Shown piece by piece: positions 13,180 through 19,670 of a DNA stretch of 25,087 nucleotides. Origin of the DNA: a virus; the IMG/VR virus record IMGVR_UViG_3300009169_000091, positions 1-25,087 of that record, one strand, 5' to 3'. A program made the position numbers and the translations under genes. The notes below the pieces were generated by a model. That model searched no databases. It saw nothing but the letters and a program-made list of their open reading frames with translations, and had not been told where the DNA came from. Each line of letters starts with the position of its first letter. Within the stretch, counting starts at the first letter, position 1.

Positions 13180-13204
13180 TCCACAAAAAAAATAGGAGGA
13201 GAAA

Positions 13205-13501
13205 ATGCAAACAACAGGATTTCGCGAGAAGATCGTCGGGCTCGGCGGAAAGGCCGCTGAGATCATGGAGGAGTATTTCGGCGGGAAGAGGCAGGGCAAC
13301 GATATGGTCCGCGAGGCATCGAAGATGATTAGCCAGGCCATCAAGGTGGAACATATCAATCAGATCAAGACGCAAACGGACCGCTCCTTCGCGCTACGGC
13401 TGCTGCAATATCTCCCGAAGGAAGGCAATGCGAGGAAAAAATACATCGAGCTCACCAACCCGGAGTTGAAGCCGTTGTTGCTGGAAAGGCCGAAGAAATA
13501 A
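13205..13501 (+). CDS. Small helical protein embedded between pentamer arrays
   Basis: 98 aa, ATG at 13205 with TAGGAGGAGAAA before it. Helical throughout and strongly basic towards the end: GFREKIVGLGGKAAEIMEEY, GNDMVREASKMISQAIKVEH, FALRLLQYLPKEGNARKKYI, then NPELKPLLLERPKK. The last part (Leu-rich, Arg/Lys, NPEL) resembles short phage proteins of unknown function. It has no Cys, signal or membrane segment. The gene sits between array 4 and array 5, so it may be expressed with, or bind to, the repeats. Nucleic-acid binding is suggested only by charge. Confidence 0.65.
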   Translation: MQTTGFREKIVGLGGKAAEIMEEYFGGKRQGNDMVREASKMISQAIKVEHINQIKTQTDRSFALRLLQYLPKEGNARKKYIELTNPELKPLLLERPKK

Positions 13502-13505
13502 ACCA

Positions 13506-13670
13506 GGCGTGGCGTGGCTTGGCCCGGCACGGCGAGGCCTGGCCAGGCACGGCATGGCACGGAGTTCCATAAAAAAGAAGATGGGCCGTAGGATCCGGCC
13601 ATGAATAATATACTGGGCGCGGCTCGGCACGGCGAGGCAAGGCTCGGCAAGGCGCGGCTTGGCACGGAGT
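13506..13670 (+). repeat. GGCNN pentanucleotide arrays 5-6
   Basis: Array 5 (13506-13565, 11 pentamers) begins 4 bp after the stop of the 98-aa gene. Array 6 (13616-13670, 10 pentamers) is 50 bp on. Both end GGCAC then GGAGT. The linker has the same GAAGATGGGC and GGAT parts and an AATAATATA-like AT-rich end. The bases after array 6 form the leader of the primase gene (GTAGTAGGGGAAAA). The 5-bp register is perfect. Confidence 0.95.
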
Positions 13671-13704
13671 TCCAAAATAGCGAGAAGAAAGTAGTAGGGG
13701 AAAA

Positions 13705-16287
13705 ATGAATTTTCCATTGTTTTTCCACGCGGGCGAGGTCGCCGAGATCCGCGCGATCGGGATCCAGGGGAAGAATCCCGGTTGGGAGGGCTTCGCCAAG
13801 GGGACCGTGAGCGGGTACTTCGACGATCCGGAGGCCTTCGAGAAGGCGGCCGCGGCCCTGGACAAGGCCGGCGCCCGGGGCGTCTATTACACGGTGAATC
13901 CCGTTAATCCTGCGCTCCTGGCCAGGGCGAAGAACCGGCTGAAGGTCGCCAAATCGACGACGCAGGACCAGGACGTCGTCTGCATCAGGTGGCTCCCGAT
14001 CGACCTGGATCCGAAGCGGCCTGCGGACATCTCCTCGACGGAAGAGGAGCTCCAGGCGGCCCTCGACCTGGGGAAGAAGGTCTCCGCCTGGCTGGAGGAC
14101 GAGCTCGGATTTGCGAAGGGGATCCGGGCGGAATCGGGAAACGGCGTCCATTTGCTCTACCGGCTGCCGGACCTTCCCAATGACGAGGAGACCCACAGGC
14201 TCCTGGTTGCCGCGATCGCCGCGATCAAGGCCAGGTTCGACAACGACCAGGTGGACATCGACCCGGTCACGATCAATCCCGCGCGGATATGGAAGTGCTA
14301 TGGGACGACCGGGCGGAAAGGGGACGACACAGAAACAAGACCCCACAGGCGATCTAAACTCTTCTCGAAGCAGCCCACGAAGCTCGAAGACGTCCCGATC
14401 ACGCCGCGGGAGATCCTCGAAAAGCTGGCCGCCCTGGTCCCTGTCCTTCCACCAGGACGAGCCGGAGGGGCACGGTCCGGCGCAGCGGACGCGACCGCCG
14501 CCCAGGCCGGGAGCGCCCCTCCGGCGCCGGCCCGCTTCAAGAAAAGCACCCTGGGGCCCCTGAAGGTGGACGCCTACCTCGACGCCCACGGGATCAGCTA
14601 CAAGGTCAAGGAGGACGGCGCGGCGACCATCTACGCGCTCGACCATTGCCCCTTCAACCCGGACCACGTCAACGGCCAGGCCTCGATCATCGTCTCCCCG
14701 AACAGCCCGGTCAACTTCCATTGCTTCCATGCGTCCTGCCATGGAAAGATGTGGAAGGACGCGCGCGCGGCGATCTCCGGGGACAAACCGATCGCGGCCT
14801 GGTGTGCGGGCTACGATCCGGACTGGAAGCCGCCGATGAACGTGGGGACCGGGATGATGCGGGCGCTGCCCGCAACCGATGACGACGAAGATCCGCCGCT
14901 GCCGGCGGTCCCGCCGCCCAAGCGGATGGATCCCATGGAGATGTTCGACAAGCGGGGGAAGCGGCCGGTCTTCGTCCCGGCCTTCCTCGTCCGCTACTTG
15001 CGGTCCCTGCTCCAGCCGCTGTGCCATACCGCGGGGACCTTCTACCGATACCGGCACGACAAGGGCGTCTGGCAGATCACCCTCGAAACGTACCTGGCGG
15101 AGATCATCGCCAAGGTCATGAAGGACAGGATCCAGGCGGATATGCTGTCCAACACCCTCAAGGTCGCCAAGGCGATCGCCAACAAGGAGGCAGAAATGTG
15201 GGTTTATGATCCAAATCTCATCAACGTCAAGAACGGAATGCTCAACATTTACACGCGGGAGCTCCTCCCGCACGACCCGAAGTACGGCAGCCGCGTCCAG
15301 CTCCCCGTCAGCTACGATCCGGACGCCTTCTCGGAGCGCTGGCACGAGTTCCTGAAGGAGATCTTCCCCGAGGACGATAATTATGCGAAGCGCGGGATCC
15401 TCCAACAGTTCTTCGGATATTGCCTCCTCCAGGACTGCCGCTACCAGCGGGCCCTCTTTATGTATGGGACGGGGGCGAACGGCAAGACGACCGTTCTGGA
15501 CGTCCTCCAGGCGATGATCGGCGAGGAGAATACATCATCCCTGTCCCTGGCGGACCTGACGCAGCGGTTCAAGGCGCAGTTCCTCCAGGGGAAGCTCGTC
15601 AACCTCGCGACGGAGACGAACACCCGGGATCCCCTGTCCACCGAGCTCCTCAAGGCGATCATCTCCGGGGATTCGATCACCGCCGAGCGGAAATACGGCG
15701 ACCAGTTTCAATTCAAACCCTTCGCGAAGTTCATCAGCGCCATGAACGAACCGCCAACAATACCCGACAAAAGTTTCGGATTGAGCCGGCGCCTCCTGGT
15801 CCTGATCTTCAACCGGCGCTTCACGCCCGAGGAGATCAAACCGCGGATGGCCGATTCCCTCATCGAGGAGATCGACGGCGTCTTCAACTGGGCGGTCGAG
15901 GGGCTCAAGATCCTCCTCAAGAACGACGGATTCGTGATCCCCGGCCAGGTGGTGGAGGACACGTCCAACTTCATGGAGACCATGAACCCGCTGCTGATCT
16001 TCGTCAAGGAGCTCTGCGAGGTCCACGAGGGCGTCTCCGTCTCGACGACGGACCTGTGGGAGGCGTACAGGGAATGGTGCGCCGACGGCCACAACCGGCC
16101 CCTGGGGCGCAACAAGTTCCTCGACCAGGTCACCATGACGTTCACGACCGTGAAGAAAAAACTCTGCCAAGAAGGCGTAGGTGACGAGCGAACCCGGGTA
16201 CATTCATTTATTGGCATCGGGCTGACGAATCAGGCGCGCGAGTGGGTCGCGGACCGCAAGGCGCGGTTCCGCCGGCGGGAGGATTAA
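13705..16287 (+). CDS. D5-like primase-helicase (AEP primase fused to SF3 helicase)
   Basis: 860 aa. Residues about 60-215 form an AEP-type primase domain: metal-binding Asp100-x-Asp102 in WLPIDLDPKRP, the SGNGVHLLYRLP box (His149), and NPARIWKCYGTTGRKGDD. A zinc-finger-like segment has Cys315, His321, Cys340, His342 and Cys345 (DHCPFNPDH, HCFHASCHG). Residues about 426-530 form the D5-N region (FLVRYLRSLL, GTFYRYRHDKGVWQ). The helicase core has Walker A GTGANGKT at 588-595, followed by LINLAT-type and ISGDSITAERKY motifs and FISAMNEPPTIPDKSFGLSR (SF3 signature and sensor). It primes and unwinds phage DNA at the fork. It lies directly after the pentamer arrays, which may mark the origin. Confidence 0.93.
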   Translation: MNFPLFFHAGEVAEIRAIGIQGKNPGWEGFAKGTVSGYFDDPEAFEKAAAALDKAGARGVYYTVNPVNPALLARAKNRLKVAKSTTQDQDVVCIRWLPIDLDPKRPADISSTEEELQAALDLGKKVSAWLEDELGFAKGIRAESGNGVHLLYRLPDLPNDEETHRLLVAAIAAIKARFDNDQVDIDPVTINPARIWKCYGTTGRKGDDTETRPHRRSKLFSKQPTKLEDVPITPREILEKLAALVPVLPPGRAGGARSGAADATAAQAGSAPPAPARFKKSTLGPLKVDAYLDAHGISYKVKEDGAATIYALDHCPFNPDHVNGQASIIVSPNSPVNFHCFHASCHGKMWKDARAAISGDKPIAAWCAGYDPDWKPPMNVGTGMMRALPATDDDEDPPLPAVPPPKRMDPMEMFDKRGKRPVFVPAFLVRYLRSLLQPLCHTAGTFYRYRHDKGVWQITLETYLAEIIAKVMKDRIQADMLSNTLKVAKAIANKEAEMWVYDPNLINVKNGMLNIYTRELLPHDPKYGSRVQLPVSYDPDAFSERWHEFLKEIFPEDDNYAKRGILQQFFGYCLLQDCRYQRALFMYGTGANGKTTVLDVLQAMIGEENTSSLSLADLTQRFKAQFLQGKLVNLATETNTRDPLSTELLKAIISGDSITAERKYGDQFQFKPFAKFISAMNEPPTIPDKSFGLSRRLLVLIFNRRFTPEEIKPRMADSLIEEIDGVFNWAVEGLKILLKNDGFVIPGQVVEDTSNFMETMNPLLIFVKELCEVHEGVSVSTTDLWEAYREWCADGHNRPLGRNKFLDQVTMTFTTVKKKLCQEGVGDERTRVHSFIGIGLTNQAREWVADRKARFRRRED

Positions 16288-16294
16288 CGGTCGG

Positions 16295-16471
16295 ATGAAC
16301 CCGGATCCGGAGAAATACGGCTACGACCCGGAGAAGGTGCCCGAGGTCCTATGCCTGATGTGTAAAGAGAAGATCGGCCAGGCTCCGTATCGGGAGGTCC
16401 GGACCCTGGCCCGTTTCGGACAGATGATGTTCCGGCACGCGCGCTGCGCGCCGGAGGCCAGGTCGGCATAA
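16295..16471 (+). CDS. Small zinc-binding protein
   Basis: 58 aa, starting 7 bp after the primase stop with GGAGG inside the end of that gene. A CLMC pair (residues 20-23) and HARC (residues 48-51) give a four-ligand zinc site. The rest is basic (YREVRTLARFGQMMFRHARC). The close spacing to the primase suggests co-transcription. The role is unknown; a replication accessory is possible. It is easily missed because it is so short. Confidence 0.6.
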   Translation: MNPDPEKYGYDPEKVPEVLCLMCKEKIGQAPYREVRTLARFGQMMFRHARCAPEARSA

Positions 16472-16710
16472 TCCTGGCGACAATTTGCAGCCCACCATAC
16501 CCGGATCCGGGCGCCCTCCGAGGCCTGGATCCGGGCCCACCCCGGGGGAGAGATCCTCCTCGCCCCGGTCCCCCCGTCCCTTGTGATCCTGAATAGACCA
16601 AAGACCGCTATGATCTGGATCAGATTTTTTTATAAACTACCTTATAGAATACACTTACCTATCGCGCACACACCTGATAAAATTATAACCGTGAATTGTA
16701 TTAAGGGGTT
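16472..16710 (+). other. Non-coding region with palindromes and a weak promoter
   Basis: No gene is seen. CCCGGATCCGGG (16500-16511) is a perfect 12-bp palindrome, and GGATCCGGGC recurs about 17 bp on. ATCTG (16613-16617) pairs with CAGAT (16621-16625) and is followed by seven T residues, a weak terminator. Downstream the DNA turns sharply AT-rich: TTACCT then, after 17 bp, TAAAAT, a possible promoter for 16711. AAGGGG lies just before 16711. Confidence 0.4.
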
Positions 16711-16884
16711 ATGGGAAAAAACCGTGCAGCGGCGCCGGCAGCGGGCTCTTCGAGGCCTCCTGGGCGGCCCGGATCCGCGAAGGCCGCGTCGATATTGACT
16801 AATCTGACCGATAGGGGAGCAAATGTTATTCGTTTTTTTGACTGGAGACCGGCTGGCGGGGGGGATCCCTGGATCGTTTTTTGA
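16711..16884 (+). CDS. Possible small basic protein
   Basis: 57 aa with AAGGGG four bases before the ATG. The N-terminus is Ala/Pro/Arg-rich (KNRAAAPAAGSSRPPGRPGS), followed by a plausible folded piece (AASILTNLTDRGANVIRFFD). It ends in a hairpin, CTGGATC (16869-16875) with GATCCAG (16883-16889), which spans the stop codon and has a T-rich loop. No family is recognised. It may also be a chance frame in an intergenic region or the start of a truncated gene. Confidence 0.35.
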   Translation: MGKNRAAAPAAGSSRPPGRPGSAKAASILTNLTDRGANVIRFFDWRPAGGGDPWIVF

Positions 16885-17022
16885 TCCAGAGGCCTTCCCC
16901 AAGGCGAAGTCGAACGGTCGTTTATGGGTATCCAGGGGGGGACGGGGGCTTTGTTGCGGGGAAAGCTGAATGATTCATGCGGCCTTCGCGTTTTGAATTG
17001 GATTGACGGACGGCAGGCGGGG

Positions 17023-17099
17023 ATATTTCAGGGGATCCCCTAAAATATTCGTGACTGGTGAAAATATACTCTTGACAAATATATTTCATTGATGATACT
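17023..17099 (+). promoter_or_regulatory. Promoter with two inverted-repeat pairs before the serine recombinase (res-like or operator)
   Basis: Promoter: TTGACA (17072-17077) with a GATACT -10 at 17094-17099 (16-bp spacing). Site I is a 26-bp palindrome at 17023-17048, centred on AGGGGATCCCCT with one mismatched pair; its arms are ATATTTC and AAAATAT. Site II is 17059-17088, with arms TGAAAATATA and TATATTTCA around the -35. Both share an ATATTTCA-like arm. Paired, AT-rich-armed palindromes next to a resolvase gene are typical of res subsites, which also allow autorepression. The recombinase gene starts 86 bp further on, after AAAGGAGGAGGCA. Confidence 0.6.
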
Positions 17100-17184
17100 G
17101 AAAAGCCGTGTCATGGATACTAAAACAGGCGGCGACGGAGATAAACGGTCCCAGTAGGGGAAAAGTAGAAGAAAGGAGGAGGCA

Positions 17185-17880
17185 ATGAGCAAGAAGGCGA
17201 AGATCCAGGCGGCGGCGGCGAGGACCTGGGCGTATCTGCGGGTGTCGACGGACGAGCAGGACGTCAAAAACCAGCGGGCGGAGATCCTCACCCTGGCGAA
17301 CGGACAGGGCGCGGCCGGCCAGGTCCAGTTCATCGAGGATCCGGCCGTTTCCGGTCGGGTGCCCTGGCGGACCCGGAAGATAGCGGGCGTCCTGGAGGAG
17401 ATGCAGCCGGGCGACGCGCTGATCGTGGCGGAGCTCTCCCGCCTCGGCCGGTCGATGTATGAAATCATGGAAATCCTGGCGCTCGCGGTGCAGAAGGGCG
17501 TCCGGATCTACGCGGCGAAGGGCGGCTGGACCCTGGACGACACGATCCAGTCGAAGATCCTGGCGATGGTCTTCGCGATGGCGGCCGAGATCGAGCGGGA
17601 CCTCAACGTGCAGCGGACGAAGGCCGCGATGGCGACCCGGCGCGCCATGGTGGCCCGGGGCGAAGCCTGGATGTCCAAGGCGGGGAACCTGGTCCGATCC
17701 CTGGGGCGGCCGCCGGGCCCGGGACCCTCGAAGCTGGACAAACACGCCGAGGCGATCCAGGAGCGCCTTCGGCTGCGCGTCCCGATGATCCACATCGCCG
17801 GGGCGTTCGGCACGACGCCGGCGAACCTCCGGCGGTGGATGAAGAAGCACAACATCGAACGGCCGCAGGATAATATATAA
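17185..17880 (+). CDS. Small serine recombinase (resolvase/invertase family)
   Basis: 231 aa with a GAAAGGAGGAGGCA site. The resolvase domain spans about residues 14-150: catalytic Ser21 with Arg19 in YLRVSTDEQ, EDPAVSGRVPWRTR, AELSRLGRSMYEI (Arg86 and Arg89), then the long dimer helix E (ILAMVFAMAAEIERDLNVQR). The C-terminal 50 residues include a helix-turn-helix (MIHIAGAFGTTPANLRRWMK) that binds site arms. Length fits small resolvases and invertases, not large serine integrases. The enzyme makes double-strand cuts with a 2-bp stagger and rejoins by subunit rotation (family knowledge). It is monocistronic, with its own promoter and terminator. The inverted sites upstream and the 72-bp repeats downstream are likely partners. 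Multimer resolution is one role; inversion of a segment is another. Confidence 0.92.
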   Translation: MSKKAKIQAAAARTWAYLRVSTDEQDVKNQRAEILTLANGQGAAGQVQFIEDPAVSGRVPWRTRKIAGVLEEMQPGDALIVAELSRLGRSMYEIMEILALAVQKGVRIYAAKGGWTLDDTIQSKILAMVFAMAAEIERDLNVQRTKAAMATRRAMVARGEAWMSKAGNLVRSLGRPPGPGPSKLDKHAEAIQERLRLRVPMIHIAGAFGTTPANLRRWMKKHNIERPQDNI

Positions 17881-17894
17881 GAGCACGCGGCGGA

Positions 17895-17923
17895 GGCCGG
17901 GCGGGAGCCCGGCCTTTTCTTTT
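17895..17923 (+). terminator. Rho-independent terminator after the serine recombinase
   Basis: GGCCGGGC (17895-17902) pairs perfectly with GCCCGGCC (17907-17914) around GGGA, followed by TTTTCTTTT. It lies 14 bp after the stop codon. Confidence 0.9.
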
Positions 17924-17966
17924 GGTGCAGCCGGGCGGCGGAGATCCACCTGGCGGCGGCCGCGGG

Positions 17967-18182
17967 CGGATAAACGCAAACCGGCGGGCAAACGCAAAAG
18001 AGCGTTTACCCGGGAAGATACGTTTTCCCGCAGCCGGGCGGATAAACGCAAATAGGCGGGTAAACGCAAAAGAGCGTTTACCCGGGAAGATCCGTTTTCC
18101 CGCAGCCAGGCGGATAAACGCAAACCGGCGGGCAAACGCAAAAGAGCGTTTACCCGGGAAGATCCGTTTTCCCGCAGCCAGG
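17967..18182 (+). repeat. Three 72-bp tandem repeats with internal palindromes
   Basis: Copies begin at 17967, 18039 and 18111 with exactly 72 bp between them and only a few substitutions. Each unit contains ATAAACGCAAA, then a second AAACGCAAAAG, then GCGTTTACCC. In copy 2, GGGTAAACGC (18058-18067) and GCGTTTACCC (18074-18083) form a perfect 10-bp stem with an AAAAGA loop; copies 1 and 3 have one mismatch. A second hairpin follows (CGGGAA with TTCCCG). The direct AAACGCAAA boxes look like iterons. There are no unique spacers, so it is not a CRISPR. Possible roles are a replication origin, a partition site or accessory recombinase sites. Confidence 0.9.
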
Positions 18183-18951
18183 CGCCGAGATCGAGGCCGC
18201 AGCCGGGACCGGAGCGGCCGATCCTGGACGTTTTCGCGGATTCGGGCGAAAACGGCGCGCGAGGATGGCCTATAAACGACGATCGCCGGCCGGGACGGGT
18301 GATCCTATGGTCCGTTTCGAGGCGGCGGGCGGAGCCCTGGAGGCGAAACCCGGAGACCGGCATCGAGGCGGCCGGGCGGACACCTGGGCGCCTGGGTAGG
18401 ACGACCACGCCGGCAGCGCCGGCCGATCCGGACGGCGGCGGCACCTGGCAGCCGGCAGCCGGGCCCGTCGCACCCCGACGACCCGAGCACCCAGGCGACC
18501 CGACCCGCGCGCCCCCGAAAACCGGGCGGCCGGGACTCCTGCCCCCCCTATCATGTCCCTTCCCGTCAAAATTATCCCCACTTTTCATCCTTCATTCGGG
18601 ATCACGTTGTTATGGCGTTGTACGGTCTGAATGGAAGGGAAGGGGGCGCGGGGGCCTCCGCCCCGGGAGAGGAAGGAAGACCCGGGGATCTACCCGATCG
18701 GGTCGCCTGGGCGATCCTCCGAAGCTGGATGGTCATATCGAGAGGGAGGGGGCGCGGGGATCTGCCGGGATGGGTAAAGGGGTATAGGAATATGGCGAAC
18801 TACAAAGCCACATTTCACCCCCTGTCAAGCGTTTTTTTTCGTTTTTGAATTTTTTTACGTTCGCCTGTCTTTGTCCTCCTTTGTTTTCGCCACCCACACC
18901 CGATTGCACGAAAAACCCGTGGTAATAATGCAGCCGTGACAACCTCCTCAC
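18183..18951. other. Non-coding or undetermined region before the terminase genes
   Basis: No convincing gene in about 770 bp. Frames on both strands are rich in Pro, Arg and Gly, lack ribosome sites and cover one another. Bases 18183-18540 are very GC-rich. Bases 18550-18650 contain a short AT-richer island. Bases 18805-18890 are pyrimidine-rich on the plus strand with long T-runs. TTGACA on the minus strand (18825 region) has no good -10. This is a likely place for a packaging (pac/cos) site or late promoter, but neither can be shown. Confidence 0.4.
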
Positions 18952-18999
18952 CGTAGGGGGGCACGATGATCCGCCGCCGACCCGGATCGCCCCCCTACG
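18952..18999 (+). promoter_or_regulatory. Nested long inverted repeat upstream of the small terminase gene
   Basis: CGTAGGGGGGC (18952-18962) and GCCCCCCTACG (18989-18999) form a perfect 11-bp stem. Inside it, GATCCG (18968-18973) pairs with CGGATC (18983-18988). The stem covers the G-rich ribosome site of the upstream ATG at 18966, so in RNA it would hide that start. It could be a translational control element, a terminator-like structure or a DNA site for the terminase. Confidence 0.6.
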
Positions 19000-19028
19000 C
19001 CTCTCTCGTTGTCGGCTGGAGCGTGCGG

Positions 19029-19670
19029 ATGGCGGGGAAGATCGAAAAACTCGGGCTCGTGAAGCGGATCGAGGGATTGATCGCGGGGGGGACAACCTCC
19101 TCCGAGGCGATCGCCGCCGCGCTGAAGACCGAGGGATACGCCGTATCACAGCCGACCGTCGCCCGCTGGCTGAAGCGGACACGGGAAGAGCGCCGCGAAG
19201 AGACGCAAAAGATCATCGCCGACCACGTCCAGGAGACGGTCCCCGCGGACCTCGACGCCCTGGAGCAGATGGAGGCGCAATGCCTGGCCTGGGCCAAGGA
19301 GGAAAACGACGCCTTCGCCTACCGTCTGGCCGGCCGGAACATCGCCCAAAACCTTTCCACCTGGCTCGGCCGGATCCTCTCGATCAATCCCGCCTCCTAC
19401 ACGGAACCCGAAGAGCTCGACCGGGCGCGCCATGACGCCGTGAAGGAGATTATGGCCGACTGCCTGGGCTGGATCATCGACGAGTTCGCGATCCAGAAGG
19501 CCAGGCTCGCCGCGATGAGGCAGGGGTCCGCGATCATCGAGATGAAACTCCGCTTCTCCGGCCTCATCGACTCGAAGGACGGGAACGTCTTTATCGTCGG
19601 GGCCGACGACCGGGTGGAGCGGGATCCATCATCCGGGCGATTCGTGGTCATCAAGGGAGGCGCGGAATAA
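19029..19670 (+). CDS. Terminase small subunit-like protein
   Basis: 213 aa from the ATG at 19029 (GGAG seven bases upstream). An alternative ATG at 18966 adds 21 residues that look unlike protein and lie inside a long inverted repeat. Residues 5-60 form a helix-turn-helix: KIEKLGLVKRIEGLIAGGTT, SSEAIAAALKTEGYAVSQPT, VARWLKRTREERREETQK, typical of small terminase DNA-binding domains. A helical middle part (DALEQMEAQCLAWAKEENDA) would oligomerise, and the C-terminus has strands (AIIEMKLRFSGLID, NVFIVGADDRVER). The stop overlaps the next gene by one base. It would recognise the packaging site and load the large subunit. Identity rests on order and domain pattern. Confidence 0.75.
   Translation: MAGKIEKLGLVKRIEGLIAGGTTSSEAIAAALKTEGYAVSQPTVARWLKRTREERREETQKIIADHVQETVPADLDALEQMEAQCLAWAKEENDAFAYRLAGRNIAQNLSTWLGRILSINPASYTEPEELDRARHDAVKEIMADCLGWIIDEFAIQKARLAAMRQGSAIIEMKLRFSGLIDSKDGNVFIVGADDRVERDPSSGRFVVIKGGAE

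Noticed and set aside
12884-13195. Arg/Gly/Trp-rich repeat protein (either strand)
   Set aside because: GGCNN repeats contain few stop codons and so create open frames; unit length of 5 is not a multiple of 3 and conservation is at DNA level.
12771-13670. G-quadruplex region
   Set aside because: Most G-runs have only two G residues, with a few longer ones by chance; the constant feature is the 5-bp register of GGC.
13360-15405. 681-aa open frame on the minus strand
   Set aside because: It is antisense to the primase-helicase, which has clear motifs. Long antisense frames are usual in GC-rich DNA, and part of it is only the pentamer repeat.
17967-18182. CRISPR array
   Set aside because: Units are directly contiguous with no unique spacers, only three copies, and no cas genes.
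17922-18275. 117-aa protein made of 24-residue repeats
   Set aside because: 72 is a multiple of 3, so the frame stays open by chance. The palindromes and iteron boxes explain the repeat better, and there is no ribosome site.
17086-18588. 500-aa open frame on the minus strand
   Set aside because: Antisense to the serine recombinase and the 72-bp repeats; repeated segments simply mirror the DNA repeat.
18299-18787. 162-aa Pro/Arg/Gly-rich ORF
   Set aside because: No ribosome site, low-complexity composition and overlapping equally open frames on the other strand.
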